From the NCBI GenBank assembly GCA_937868765.1, contig CALMNL010000006.1:186001-250000 (forward strand): a DNA stretch of 64,000 nt. The letters are read 5' to 3'. Positions 38,802 through 47,589 of this stretch are shown here, piece by piece. The notes below the pieces were generated by a model. The model worked only from the letters and a program-made list of their open reading frames with translations. It had not been told where the DNA came from and searched no databases. Origin of the DNA: an uncultured Desulfatitalea sp. (lineage in GTDB: Bacteria > Desulfobacterota > Desulfobacteria > Desulfobacterales > Desulfosarcinaceae). Within the stretch, counting starts at the first letter, position 1. Each line of letters opens with the position of its first letter. Position numbers and translations under genes: made by a program.

Positions 38802-39248
38802 ATGAAACGACTGGCCACCCGCATCTTCCTGGTGCTTATGGGCCTGCTGCTCACCGCCTACGCGGTGCTCGCGCCCACCCTCAAGGTCGTGGGCGAGCGC
38901 ACCATGGGCACCATCACCGAGATCCGCCGCCAGCACGGCGAGCGCGACGAGGCCACCCCCAACCGCTACGAATACGGCGTGGGTTATCACTTCGTGCTGC
39001 CCGACGGCCGCAAGATTTACGGCAGCGCCACCGTGGTGGGCAGTGCCACCAGCGCCGGCATTCCCAAGGGCCCGACCCGCGTGCGCTACCTGGCCGCCTG
39101 GCCCCGCATCAACATGCTCGAACGCGAGACCGGGTTCAATATCGGCCATCTGATCATCGGCGGGGTGGGGATATTGATGTTGGTCCTGACGTTCAAGCGG
39201 GCCAAGGGCCGAACTCAGCCGGTCGGTCCGCCGGCCGACGTCCGGTAA
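38802..39248 (+). CDS. DUF3592-type membrane protein
   Basis: 148 residues, AAGGAGA eight bases before the ATG. One N-terminal membrane helix (about 6-26) and one near the C-terminus (about 112-128) bracket an extracytoplasmic beta-rich domain with ERTMGTITEIRRQ, YGVGYHFVLPDGRKIYGSA and VRYLAAWPRINML, the pattern of DUF3592 proteins. Function unknown in the family. Probably cotranscribed with the giant TPR gene and possibly its membrane partner. Confidence 0.75.
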   Translation: MKRLATRIFLVLMGLLLTAYAVLAPTLKVVGERTMGTITEIRRQHGERDEATPNRYEYGVGYHFVLPDGRKIYGSATVVGSATSAGIPKGPTRVRYLAAWPRINMLERETGFNIGHLIIGGVGILMLVLTFKRAKGRTQPVGPPADVR

Positions 39249-39262
39249 TGGAGAGAATCAAG

Positions 39263-39316
39263 ATGATCTATCGACAGCTTTGGACGCCTGGACTTATTGT
39301 GACCCTTATCGCGTAA
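39263..39316 (+). CDS. Possible 17-residue peptide or truncated gene start
   Basis: ATG at 39263 with GGAGAG ten bases upstream opens MIYRQLWTPGLIVTLIA before a TAA. The composition is that of the first turn of a membrane anchor, so it may be the remaining start of a lost gene rather than a functional peptide. It lies 14 bases after the DUF3592 stop. The rest of the gap to 39400 shows nothing. Confidence 0.25.
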   Translation: MIYRQLWTPGLIVTLIA

Positions 39317-39400
39317 TCCGGATCGGGATTCGAGCGCGACCCGAGTATCCGCGTTTGGGGGCAGAGACCCCATCGCGCCGGTTCACTTCACTGGGGCGGG

Positions 39401-40231
39401 TCAATCATTGGTCGCTGTATTTGCCCCCGTTATCTTGGTCCCATCATGAAAGACGGCGCATTGGCTGCGCGCCATGCCCTTTTTGGGGACGATCAGGGTT
39501 ACCTCCGGCCCTGCGATGATGGTGTAATTCTCGGCCGGTAGGGTGGCGAGGAATTGTTCCAAAGCCATGCCTTCAGCGGCTTGGGCGCAGACTGCGGCCG
39601 CCATCTGCCGGCCCTGGTGCAGGCCGTAAAGTGTATAAAGCGCGTAGAACACCAGGAGCAACGGCAGCCAATAGATCAACTTGCGGATTGCGGGCGTGCT
39701 GCGCGGCCTGCTGCCCTCTTTTTTTAGGTCCGGAGGCGCAAAAATCTTGCGCGCGGTCCGACGCAGAAGATAATAGAGGCCGCCGATCCCCAACAGAATC
39801 ATTAAAGGGGCGCCTTTTTCATCGCTCATAAAGGGCGTAAAAGGCAGGATCAGAAAAGCGCAAAACCCGACCAGGGCCATGTTCCGGCCGAAAATCTTGA
39901 ATTGATACAATCCGATCCCCGCCGCCAACAAGGCGAGTGCACAGATCACGGCCAGAGCGGTGGCGAGAAGGCCTTTCTCGGCAATGTCTGCCATGTGGGG
40001 GACGATGGGAAACGTCAGGAAGATGAACAGGCAGCCGAGGATGCGAATGGATTGATAGGTGCTGTATTCTTCCCGAAGCTGTCTTTTTTCGGCTGTGGTC
40101 ACCCACCGGCCATGAAAACGCTTCAGACCCTGTTCGCGCGCCGCTGCGGGAGACAATTCATCCAATGAGGTCCCCCAGTCCGTATTGATAAGAAGGTCCG
40201 TTCGCTCTGGCTGGTAGCGTCTTGGTCTCAT
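39401..40231 (-). CDS. Multi-pass membrane protein of unknown function
   Basis: 276 residues from ATG 40231, supported by AGAGG upstream; in-frame starts up to 40384 would add a Pro/Arg-rich, unlikely tail. An Arg-rich cytoplasmic N-terminus with a motif FHGRWVTTAEKRQLREEY, four closely packed hydrophobic helices (about 85-165), a basic loop, a fifth helix (about 195-215) and a soluble C-terminal domain ending in EVTLIVPKKG. No family recognised. It faces the DUF3592/giant-protein unit convergently and is followed upstream by a separate minus-strand pair. Confidence 0.7.
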   Translation of the reverse strand: MRPRRYQPERTDLLINTDWGTSLDELSPAAAREQGLKRFHGRWVTTAEKRQLREEYSTYQSIRILGCLFIFLTFPIVPHMADIAEKGLLATALAVICALALLAAGIGLYQFKIFGRNMALVGFCAFLILPFTPFMSDEKGAPLMILLGIGGLYYLLRRTARKIFAPPDLKKEGSRPRSTPAIRKLIYWLPLLLVFYALYTLYGLHQGRQMAAAVCAQAAEGMALEQFLATLPAENYTIIAGPEVTLIVPKKGMARSQCAVFHDGTKITGANTATND

Positions 40232-40310
40232 CCGGCCTCTTTTGTTGTGGAGACAAGCATAGCGATCATCCTCTCGGGGTGGGCCGGCATTTTTACCCGG
40301 CCGGCTGCCT

Positions 40311-40622
40311 TCATCCGAAAAAGCGCCTGAAGAACGGCACCTCGGGGGGCATGGTCCGGGAGATGTAATCCTCGCGGGATTCAAAAATGACGAAATGCAC
40401 CACCTCGTCCCAGGAGATGCCCGCCTGCAGGTTCGATACCCAATCTTCGCCCCTTTCGTCGAAGGTGGGGATTCTTCCGGTCAGAAAGAGCTTGCCGCCG
40501 TACTCCGCGAACGAGATATACTCCATCAGCAAGCCGTCTTGAAGATGGCCGGGGGCATTGGCGGTATAGAAGAGAACCACTTTACCAGAAAAGTCGGGTA
40601 ATTTGTTTTGGGTCATATCCAT
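40311..40622 (-). CDS. Small soluble protein of unknown function
   Basis: 103 residues. Starts two bases after the stop of the upstream alpha/beta-hydrolase gene (TGAGGATG), so the two are translationally coupled. Sequence features: a beta-rich start KVVLFYTANAPGH, LMEYISFAEYGGKLFLTGRIP and an acidic/aromatic end with FFRRFFG. No signal peptide or membrane helix. I do not recognise the family; linkage to the hydrolase is the only clue. Confidence 0.65.
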   Translation of the reverse strand: MDMTQNKLPDFSGKVVLFYTANAPGHLQDGLLMEYISFAEYGGKLFLTGRIPTFDERGEDWVSNLQAGISWDEVVHFVIFESREDYISRTMPPEVPFFRRFFG

Positions 40623-40624
40623 CC

Positions 40625-41524
40625 TCAGTCCGGTCGTTTTCCCGATATCATCCGAATGGCCTGCGCCAGAGCCCGGTTGAATTCATCGGGGCGGGCGAGC
40701 ATCAGGAAATGATCGGCCTTTTTCAGCACGATGGCATCGTAGGAGAGCATGTGCCGGCGGTTGCCTTCATAGTTGATCGGCCACAGATCTCCGTTCACGC
40801 TCACCACGGGCAAGCGGAGTGCGTCGAAAATCTTCGGTGCTTCGCCGGTGATGTACTGGGCCATCATCTCGCGCATGGCGCTCAGGGCCACGGACGGCGG
40901 TGCGGCCGATATATCGGCCAGAATCCATTCGCGCAGACGGGAATCGGTCTGAGGCAAGATCATCTCCGATACGAACTCCCGGCTGCCGGCCTTGAAATCC
41001 TTCTCCAGGGGAGCGGTCATCTTCTGGAGTTCTTCGGTCGTCAGCGGGTATTCGATGTTCTCGAGGGTGTCGACACCGATCAGGCCGATCACCAGCCCGG
41101 GCATGCGCCGGGCCGCTTCGGCGATCACCGATCCGCCCATGGAGTGGCCGATGAGAATGGCTTTCGTGACCCCGGCGGCTCCGACCGCTGCCGCCACATC
41201 CTCGCCGAAGGCGGCCATGGTATAGGTCGCACGGCCCATGCCCGAATGGCCGTGGCCGGCCAGATCCAACACCACCACGCGATGCTTTTTGGAGAAGCAG
41301 GGCACCTGGAACCGCCAATAGCGCGCATCGCAGCTCCAGCCGTGGACAAACACGAGGGCCGGCTCACCCTGGCCGTGGACTTCGTAGGAAATGGGCGTGC
41401 CGTCCTTGGAGAGGGCGACATGGGGCCATTCGGTCTGGGCCTGGGCCCCGCCCAGGGGCAGCAGGATAAGGAGCAGGCTTCCGAGGAGCGGCAGCCATGG
41501 CTTTGCCGGGCGCTTCGATGCCAT
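40625..41524 (-). CDS. Exported alpha/beta-hydrolase
   Basis: 299 residues from ATG 41524, chosen because AAGGAGG lies ten bases upstream and a signal peptide (about 1-30, ending GGAQAQ) then starts the protein. Alpha/beta-hydrolase fold with oxyanion HGWSCDARYWRFQ, nucleophile Ser128 in LIGHSMGGS, a late Asp in VVSVNGDLWPI and catalytic His in LKKADHFLML. Closest to small-molecule ester or lactone hydrolases; substrate unknown. Cotranscribed with the 103-residue protein. Confidence 0.85.
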   Translation of the reverse strand: MASKRPAKPWLPLLGSLLLILLPLGGAQAQTEWPHVALSKDGTPISYEVHGQGEPALVFVHGWSCDARYWRFQVPCFSKKHRVVVLDLAGHGHSGMGRATYTMAAFGEDVAAAVGAAGVTKAILIGHSMGGSVIAEAARRMPGLVIGLIGVDTLENIEYPLTTEELQKMTAPLEKDFKAGSREFVSEMILPQTDSRLREWILADISAAPPSVALSAMREMMAQYITGEAPKIFDALRLPVVSVNGDLWPINYEGNRRHMLSYDAIVLKKADHFLMLARPDEFNRALAQAIRMISGKRPD

Positions 41525-41718
41525 TTTATCAGCCTCCTTGAGGACCTTCGATGGACGGTCCGTGGTTTGCGGGTCCCGACTGTAATGGACCGGCCCGGCA
41601 CTTGTCAAATGCCCGCCGGATAATCCCGCTGCGAAGATATTCAGGCGTGCGCCGATCGGGTTCCGCGCGAAGCGCGGGGCCGGGCGGACGTAGAAAATTC
41701 CTGGCAGGATCGAGGCGC

Positions 41719-42060
41719 CTATTTCATTTCCCGGAACCTCGCCTCGATGGCGGTGATCTCATCGATGCGGATCAAGGCATCGAAATAGTCTTTGCCGGCC
41801 AGCTTTTCGATATGCACGAGATCCTTGCCCACGGCCTTGACATAGCCTTGCAGGGTGTTGCCGGAGGTCAGGTGCACATAGACATTCTTTCCCATGTAGA
41901 TCTTGAGGTTGTCGGCCAGGGAGGCGGCGGTGTCGAACTTGCTGCCCTCTACCGGCGTGGCGCTGCCGGCAAAGGATTGGGGCGGCGCAAAAGTCAAAAC
42001 ACTCCAACACAGGCCAATGGCCAGTGCGGCCCACACGATCAGACCGGGTTTATGCTTCAT
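41719..42060 (-). CDS. Exported Sm/LSm-like beta-barrel protein
   Basis: 113 residues, GAGGAG upstream of ATG 42060. A long signal sequence (about 1-31) precedes a short linker and an Sm-like domain (about 52-113): YMGKNVYVHLTSGNTLQGYVKAVGKDLVHI resembles the Sm1 motif (...V.V.L..G....G.......), and ALIRIDEITAIEARF the Sm2-like end. Sm and Hfq proteins are cytoplasmic RNA-binding rings, so an exported member would be unusual; it may instead be an SH3/Sm-type barrel binding another ligand. Single gene between the hydrolase pair and an SDR gene. Confidence 0.7.
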   Translation of the reverse strand: MKHKPGLIVWAALAIGLCWSVLTFAPPQSFAGSATPVEGSKFDTAASLADNLKIYMGKNVYVHLTSGNTLQGYVKAVGKDLVHIEKLAGKDYFDALIRIDEITAIEARFREMK

Positions 42061-42240
42061 GAGCGACTCCTCTTTTACCTGGTTAGGTTTCTATGCGGTC
42101 TTTGGTTTTTGCCCAACTCAAATCATCGGTTTCGGCAAGTTATCACGCCGTTAACGATTCAGGGCATGCCCACGCCGCGGTTATCGGATCGATCCGTTCG
42201 ACGCCGTGTATGGTCTGAAATCGTCTCGTCGGCTTCTCCC

Positions 42241-43023
42241 CTATCTGCGCAAGGGCGCCGTATGCAGATGCGCGCCGCCATCGACGATGAGGGTTTCGCC
42301 GGTGGACCAGTCGGCGCCGCCGACCAGGGCCAGCACCGTCTGGGCCACGGATTCGGGGGTGGCGGTGGCCTTGAGCGGGGAGATGTCGGCGTACTGCTGG
42401 CGGATGAGTTCGTAGACCTCTTCGCCCAGGCCTTTTTTGAGCCACTCGCCGGCCACGAAACCGGGGCAGACGGCGTTGACGCGGATCTGGGGGCCGAGGA
42501 CCCGGGCCAGCGATAGAGTCATGGTGACCAGGGCGCCCTTGGAGGCGGCGTAGGCGATGGAGCTGCCGACGCCGGTGATGCCGGCGATGCTGGCCATGTT
42601 GACGATGTGGGCCACGGGCTGCCGCCGCAGGGCCGCTTCGGCGGCCCGGGTCATCTGGTAGGCGCCCACGAGGTTGACCGAGTAGATATTGAGGAAGTCT
42701 TCTTTGCTCAGACCGTCGAGTTGCTGGTGGGCGCAGAACTTGGTGGTGCCGGCATTGTTGACGAGGATGTCGAGCCTGCCGAAGCGCTCCAGGGTGGCGG
42801 ATACAAGTGCGCGGCAGTCGGCGTCTTCGGCGACGTCGGCCTTGTGGATCAAGGTCTGGCCGCCCAGGGCGGCGCAGGCATCGGCCGTTTGCTTGGCGCC
42901 GTCGGCGTTGCGGCTGTAGTTGATGGCGACGTGGCATCCGCGGGCGGCGAACTGCCGGGCGATGGCGGCGCCGATGCCGGAGGAAGATCCGGTGACGATG
43001 GCGACTGCGTTCTTGAGTTCCAT
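42241..43023 (-). CDS. Short-chain dehydrogenase/reductase (FabG-like)
   Basis: 260 residues, AAGGAG upstream. Classical SDR: cofactor loop VTGSSSGIGAAIARQFA, NNAGTT, active-site Ser in VNMASIAGITGVG, and Tyr/Lys in SIAYAASKGALV. Likely NADP(H) oxidoreductase on a carbonyl or hydroxyl; FabG (3-oxoacyl-ACP reductase) and sugar or alcohol dehydrogenases share this pattern. No fab genes are adjacent, so the substrate is open. Divergent from the selenoprotein gene. Confidence 0.85.
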   Translation of the reverse strand: MELKNAVAIVTGSSSGIGAAIARQFAARGCHVAINYSRNADGAKQTADACAALGGQTLIHKADVAEDADCRALVSATLERFGRLDILVNNAGTTKFCAHQQLDGLSKEDFLNIYSVNLVGAYQMTRAAEAALRRQPVAHIVNMASIAGITGVGSSIAYAASKGALVTMTLSLARVLGPQIRVNAVCPGFVAGEWLKKGLGEEVYELIRQQYADISPLKATATPESVAQTVLALVGGADWSTGETLIVDGGAHLHTAPLRR

Positions 43024-43186
43024 GGGGCATGCTCCTTGTGATGTAGTTGGGTCGGCAACGCTACCTTAAACCAATTTGGCTCAAAGGCCAAGGTGGGGGT
43101 GAATTCAAGCGATCACCTTGCGCCGAAGCCCGATTTGTGCTCACATAGCCTGAAAAATCCGCTGCTTTGACTAAAGGAGGGGCATC

Positions 43187-44074
43187 ATGACCGCACCTGG
43201 GAAAACCGTGAATGGATTTCGCTTCATGCCGCCGTCGCTGGCTGCCTGGATCGGCAGCAGCATACCGGAAAAACCCTTTTCGGGCGATATTCCGTGGACA
43301 CCGCTGGGCAAGCCCCTGGCGGAAACCACCTTTGCGTTGATGACCTCGGCGGGCATCAGCGTAAAAAGCGACCCGCCCTTCGACATGGCGCGCGAGCGCC
43401 GGGAACCCACCTGGGGCGACCCCACCTTTCGGGCCATCCCCCGTGAGGCCGGCGAAGCGGACATAGCGGTGAACCATCTGCACATCACCACCGATTTCAT
43501 CAAGCAGGACCTGAACGTCATCCTGCCGCTGGCACGCTTCCGGGAACTGGAGCGGGATGGCCGTATCGGCCGGCTGGCGCCCACCAGCTACTCGTACTAC
43601 GGCTACCAGCCCGATCCGACGGTGCTGCTGAGCGAGGCCATGCCCCAGGTGGCCGAGCGGATGCGGGCCGAGGGGGTCGAGGCGGTCTTGCTGACACCGG
43701 CCTGACCCCTTTGCTGCCGGTCCGTGGGACTGGTCGCACGTTCGCTGGAAGCCGCCGGCATTGCCACCATCGTGCTCACCCCCATGCCCGAGTTTCATCG
43801 GGAAATAGGCATCCCGCGGGTGGCGGCCATCGAGTACCCCTTCGGCCGGGTGGTGGGTCAGGTCGGTGATCCCCAGGGGCAGCTTCGGGTGATCGAGGCC
43901 GCCCTGGGCTGCCTGGAAAAGGCGGATCGCCCGGGCCAGGCGTTCCACCTGGACTTCACGTGGCCGGAAGCGCCCAAGACGGCCAAGTGGCAGCCGCCGG
44001 AGATCTCGCCCATCGTGAAGCACTTTTTGGAAGAAATCAAAAAGGCCGCCGCCGAGGCCCATCGAAGGAGCTAA
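43187..44074 (+). CDS. GrdB/PrdB-family selenoprotein, Sec-encoding TGA at 43703
   Basis: 295 residues if the TGA at 43703-43705 is read as selenocysteine (U173). The frame continues without shift on both sides: ...[36 protein letters not shown], which matches the conserved region of glycine/sarcosine/betaine and D-proline reductase component B proteins (PF07355), where Sec lies between VLL.P and a VGLVARELE-type helix. U173 and C176 form a UxxC redox pair. A hairpin with its loop about 18 bases after the TGA fits a bacterial SECIS. AAAGGAGG precedes the ATG. The stop overlaps the ppk1 start (TAATG). Substrate unknown: no other reductase subunits are present nearby. Confidence 0.87.
43703..43740 (+). 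promoter_or_regulatory. Candidate bacterial SECIS element
   Basis: Begins at the UGA. GCCGGTCC (43716-43723) pairs with GGACTGGT (43727-43734), including two G-U pairs, enclosing a GUG apical loop 18-20 bases after the UGA. Bacterial SECIS elements lie directly 3' of UGA with the loop 16-37 bases away and a G in the loop, so position and shape fit SelB recruitment. Confidence 0.65.
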
Positions 44075-46272
44075 TGGACGCCAATCCCAATATGCCGAAT
44101 ATCGCTTTGCCGTCTGCCGGCGCCGATGAGGGCCGCGGTGCCGCGGTGGGGTTCGACCCCAAATCGCCCCTGCGCTTCATCAACCGCGAGCTCTCCTGGC
44201 TCCAGTTCAACCACCGGGTGCTGGAGGAGGCCTTCAACCCGGCCCATCCACTGCTGGAGCGACTGCGCTTCCTGACCATCTCGGCCAGCAACCTGGACGA
44301 GTTCTATATGGTGCGCGTGGCGGGTTTGAAAGCCCAGGTGGCCTCGGGGGTTTCCAGCGAGAGCCCGGACCAGATGACGCCGGCCCAGCAGCTGATGCTC
44401 ATCGACGAGAGCATCGCCCTGCTGCGCAACGAGCAGCAGCGCTGCCTGGAGATGCTGCTGGCGCTGATGGACGCCGAAGGCATTCAGCTGATCAACCCGG
44501 ACCAGCTTACGGACGACGAGCACAAGTGGCTGGCCAGGCGCTTCCAGGAGCAGATCTTCCCGGTCTTGAGCCCCCTGGCCGTGGACCCGGCGCATCCCTT
44601 TCCCTTCATCCCCAACCTGGGTCTCACCCTGGCCCTGAGCCTGGAGAACGAGAGCGACGGCACCACCATGGTGGCCCTGGTGATCCTGCCCAACCAGCTC
44701 AGCCGTTTCGTGCGGCTGCCGGGGGCGCGCAACCGTTTCATCAGCCTGGTCAAGGTGGTGATCATGTACCTGGACCAGCTCTTCCCGGGCTTCAAACGCA
44801 TCTCCCACGGCCTTTTCCGGGTGATTCGCGACAGTGAGGTGGAGATCGAGGAAGAGGCCGAAGACCTGGTGCGCACTTTCAAGTCGGCCTTGAAACGCCG
44901 GCGGCGGGGCAGCGTGGTGCGGATGTCGGTGGACGACGAGATGTCTGAGGAATTGACCGATCTGATCCTGGAGCAGCTGGGGGTGTCGCCCGGCGAGCTC
45001 TTCCGTTTCAAGTACCTGGGATTGCCCGATTTCAAGGAATTGATCGCGGACAATCGGCCCGACCTGCTCTTTACGACCTATGTGCCGCGTTTTCCCGAGC
45101 GCATCCGCGACTTCGGCGGCGACTGCTTTGCAGCCATCACCGCCAAGGATATCATCGTGCACCACCCCTACGAGAGCTTCGACGTGGTGCTGCAGTTCAT
45201 CCGCCAGGCCAGCCTGGACCCCAACGTGGTCTCCATCAAGCAGACGCTTTACCGCACCAGCGAAGACAGCCCCATCGTCCAGGCCCTGGTGGAGGCGGCC
45301 GAGGCGGGCAAGAGCGTCACGGTGATGGTGGAACTCAAGGCGCGTTTCGACGAAGCCGCCAACATCGAATTCGCCCGGCGCCTGGAGCGCAGCGGCGCCC
45401 AGGTGGTCTATGGATTCATCGATTTCAAGACCCACGCCAAACTCTCGCTGGTGGTGCGAAGGGAAGGGGAGCGTTTCACCTCCTACGCCCACCTGGGCAC
45501 GGGCAACTACCACCCCATCACGGCCAAGATCTACACCGATCTCTCCTTCTTCACCAGCGACCCCCAGATCTGCACCGACGTGATGCGCATCTTCAACTAT
45601 ATGACCGGCTACGCCAAGCCGGTGCACCTCAAGCGGCTGCGCCTGTCGCCGCTCAACCTGCGCACCCAGCTGCAGGCCGATATCGAGGCCGAGATCGCCC
45701 ACTGCCGGGCCGGGCGGCCGGGCCGCATCTGGGTCAAGCTCAACGCCCTGGTGGACCCCGAAATCATCGACAGTCTGTGCCGCGCATCCCAGGCCGGGGT
45801 GAAAATCGAGCTGGTGGTGCGCGGGGTCTGCTGTCTGCGGCCGGGCATTCCGGGCTACTCGGAGAACATCCGGGTCAAATCGATCATCGGCCGCTTCCTG
45901 GAGCACAGCCGCATCGTCTGCTTCGGCAATGGGTATGAACTGCCTTCGCGCCAGGCCAAGGTGTACATTTCGTCGGCCGACTGGATGCCACGCAACCTGG
46001 ACCGGCGCATCGAGAGCCTGGTGCCGATCCTCAATCCCACGGTGCACCAGCAGGTGCTGGACCAGATCATGGTGGCCAACCTGCGCGACAATGTCCAGAG
46101 CTGGATGCTGCGTCCCGACGGCCGCTACGAGCGGCTCAAGCCGGACAAGGAGATCTTCAACGCCCACCTGTTCTTCATGACCAACCCGAGCCTGTCGGGC
46201 CGAGGTTCCTCGTCCGAGCCGGAGAAAACGGCCGGTAAGAAGAAATTCAAGAAGAAGAAAAACAAGGCATGA
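44074..46272 (+). CDS. ppk1: Polyphosphate kinase 1
   Basis: 732 residues, ATG sharing a base with the selenoprotein stop (TAATG). Polymerises the ATP gamma-phosphate into inorganic polyphosphate. Begins with the conserved [20 protein letters not shown] of the N-domain, [15 protein letters not shown] in the head domain, and the two phospholipase-D-like C domains with catalytic His residues in [14 protein letters not shown] and [23 protein letters not shown], then [18 protein letters not shown] Lys-rich tail ([10 protein letters not shown]) ends it. Adjacent convergent ppx forms the usual polyphosphate pair. Confidence 0.95.
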   Translation: MDANPNMPNIALPSAGADEGRGAAVGFDPKSPLRFINRELSWLQFNHRVLEEAFNPAHPLLERLRFLTISASNLDEFYMVRVAGLKAQVASGVSSESPDQMTPAQQLMLIDESIALLRNEQQRCLEMLLALMDAEGIQLINPDQLTDDEHKWLARRFQEQIFPVLSPLAVDPAHPFPFIPNLGLTLALSLENESDGTTMVALVILPNQLSRFVRLPGARNRFISLVKVVIMYLDQLFPGFKRISHGLFRVIRDSEVEIEEEAEDLVRTFKSALKRRRRGSVVRMSVDDEMSEELTDLILEQLGVSPGELFRFKYLGLPDFKELIADNRPDLLFTTYVPRFPERIRDFGGDCFAAITAKDIIVHHPYESFDVVLQFIRQASLDPNVVSIKQTLYRTSEDSPIVQALVEAAEAGKSVTVMVELKARFDEAANIEFARRLERSGAQVVYGFIDFKTHAKLSLVVRREGERFTSYAHLGTGNYHPITAKIYTDLSFFTSDPQICTDVMRIFNYMTGYAKPVHLKRLRLSPLNLRTQLQADIEAEIAHCRAGRPGRIWVKLNALVDPEIIDSLCRASQAGVKIELVVRGVCCLRPGIPGYSENIRVKSIIGRFLEHSRIVCFGNGYELPSRQAKVYISSADWMPRNLDRRIESLVPILNPTVHQQVLDQIMVANLRDNVQSWMLRPDGRYERLKPDKEIFNAHLFFMTNPSLSGRGSSSEPEKTAGKKKFKKKKNKA

Positions 46273-46318
46273 GGGTGCGAGGCCGCAGGCGTGCTCGCGT
46301 GAGCACTCAACAAGATTA

Positions 46319-47239
46319 TCAGTTGCTCTGAATTCCAGCGCCTGAATTCTGGCTTTTGTGCCGCTGGTAGAGCAGGCGCACGGCGCCGTCGGCCAGGCCC
46401 ACCTGGGGCACGAAGATCTTTTGGGCCCCGGCCCAGCGCATGACGTTGAGGTAGATGTCGGCGGCCGGCACGATCACGTCGGCCCGGTCGGGGCGCAGGT
46501 CCAGGATGGTAATGCGTTCCTCGAACGAGTATTGCACCAGTTCCCGTCGCACGTCGGTGAGCTTGTCGATGGAGAGCGGTCGGCCGTTCTTGCAGTTGGC
46601 GAGGCGGAAAATCTTGTTGATGTTGCCGCCGCTGCCGATGGCGGCGATGGAACCGTGCTCTGCCGTCCGGGTCTTGAGCCACTGGTGCATCTCGTCCCAG
46701 CGGGCCTTGCCCACCTGATCCTGCAGGATGCGAATGGTGCCGATGTCGAAGGAGGCCGAACCGGCGATGCGGCCGCCGGCAAACAGGGTAATCTCGGTGC
46801 TGCCGCCGCCCACGTCCACGTAGAGGTAATCTTTGTAGCCGCCGAAGCTCTCGGCGCTCTTGTTCTCGAAAATCAACTGGGCTTCCTGGGGGCCGTCGAC
46901 GATCTCCACCCGGATGCCGCTCTCCTTTTCGATGCGTGCGCAGATCTCCGGACCGTTCACCGCGCCGCGCATGGCCGACGTGGCGTAGGCCCGGCAGGCG
47001 ATGGGCTGGTAGGCGTCGATGAGGTGCTTGAAGCCCACCATGGTCTGCACCAACGCGCGGGCCTTCTCGTCCGAGATGCGCTGCAGCGAAAAGGCGTCGC
47101 TGCCCAGGCGGATGGGCATGCGGGTCAGGGACATCTTTTTGAAGAACGGTTTGCGGCCCATTTCAAATACGTTGGCCAGCAGCAGGCGCACGGCATTGGA
47201 GCCGATATCGATGGCCGCGAATTTCAACGTCGTGAACAT
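46319..47239 (-). CDS. ppx: Ppx/GppA-family exopolyphosphatase
   Basis: 306 residues, short Ppx/GppA type without the C-terminal HD domain. Actin-like ATPase fold: AAIDIGSNAVRLLLA at the N-terminus, AYATSAMRGAVNG, the phosphate-binding YVDVGGGSTEITLF and GSGGNINKIFRL. Degrades polyphosphate and may cleave pppGpp. Convergent with ppk1 46 bases away. GGAG lies upstream of the ATG. Confidence 0.88.
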   Translation of the reverse strand: MFTTLKFAAIDIGSNAVRLLLANVFEMGRKPFFKKMSLTRMPIRLGSDAFSLQRISDEKARALVQTMVGFKHLIDAYQPIACRAYATSAMRGAVNGPEICARIEKESGIRVEIVDGPQEAQLIFENKSAESFGGYKDYLYVDVGGGSTEITLFAGGRIAGSASFDIGTIRILQDQVGKARWDEMHQWLKTRTAEHGSIAAIGSGGNINKIFRLANCKNGRPLSIDKLTDVRRELVQYSFEERITILDLRPDRADVIVPAADIYLNVMRWAGAQKIFVPQVGLADGAVRLLYQRHKSQNSGAGIQSN

Positions 47240-47256
47240 AAGCGCTCCGCTGTCTG

Positions 47257-47436
47257 CTAGTGCTTATCGCCGAAGGCCATGGGTTTGCACAGGTTGGCCT
47301 TGCGCCGGGCCACCCGGGCGCAGTTGCGGCACACGAATTTGCGCTTGGCGGTCAGTTCGTAGATCACGTCGATGTTCGCTGCGATAGCTTCCTTGTCCCA
47401 CTTGCAGAAGGACTTTGTTTTCAGCTTGTCGTCCAT
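47257..47436 (-). CDS. Small Cys-rich basic protein
   Basis: 59 residues from ATG 47436, preferred over 47493 because AAAGGAAG lies upstream. It contains FVCRNCARVARRKANLCKP, a CxxC with a later Cys and many Lys/Arg, suggestive of a small zinc- or RNA-binding protein. No signal. It starts before ppx on the same strand with 17 bases between its stop and the ppx start, so cotranscribed with ppx. Unknown function. Confidence 0.6.
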   Translation of the reverse strand: MDDKLKTKSFCKWDKEAIAANIDVIYELTAKRKFVCRNCARVARRKANLCKPMAFGDKH

Positions 47437-47589
47437 GGCGGGGCTTCCTTTCTTGTGATGCCTGCGTGCCTTCCCCCGGGCAGGTGCCGGCATATCTCAT
47501 TGCCAAGGAGCGGGTTGTTGGCTAAAATGCGCTCCATACCTTCCGCGGCCTGCCCAGAAGCCCGCGGAAATTCGCAAAGGAGAAGAACC

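Noticed and set aside
43187-44074. Treating the 43187-44074 locus as a pseudogene or frameshift
   Set aside because: The TGA is in the same frame as the downstream family sequence, and its context matches Sec of GrdB-type proteins.
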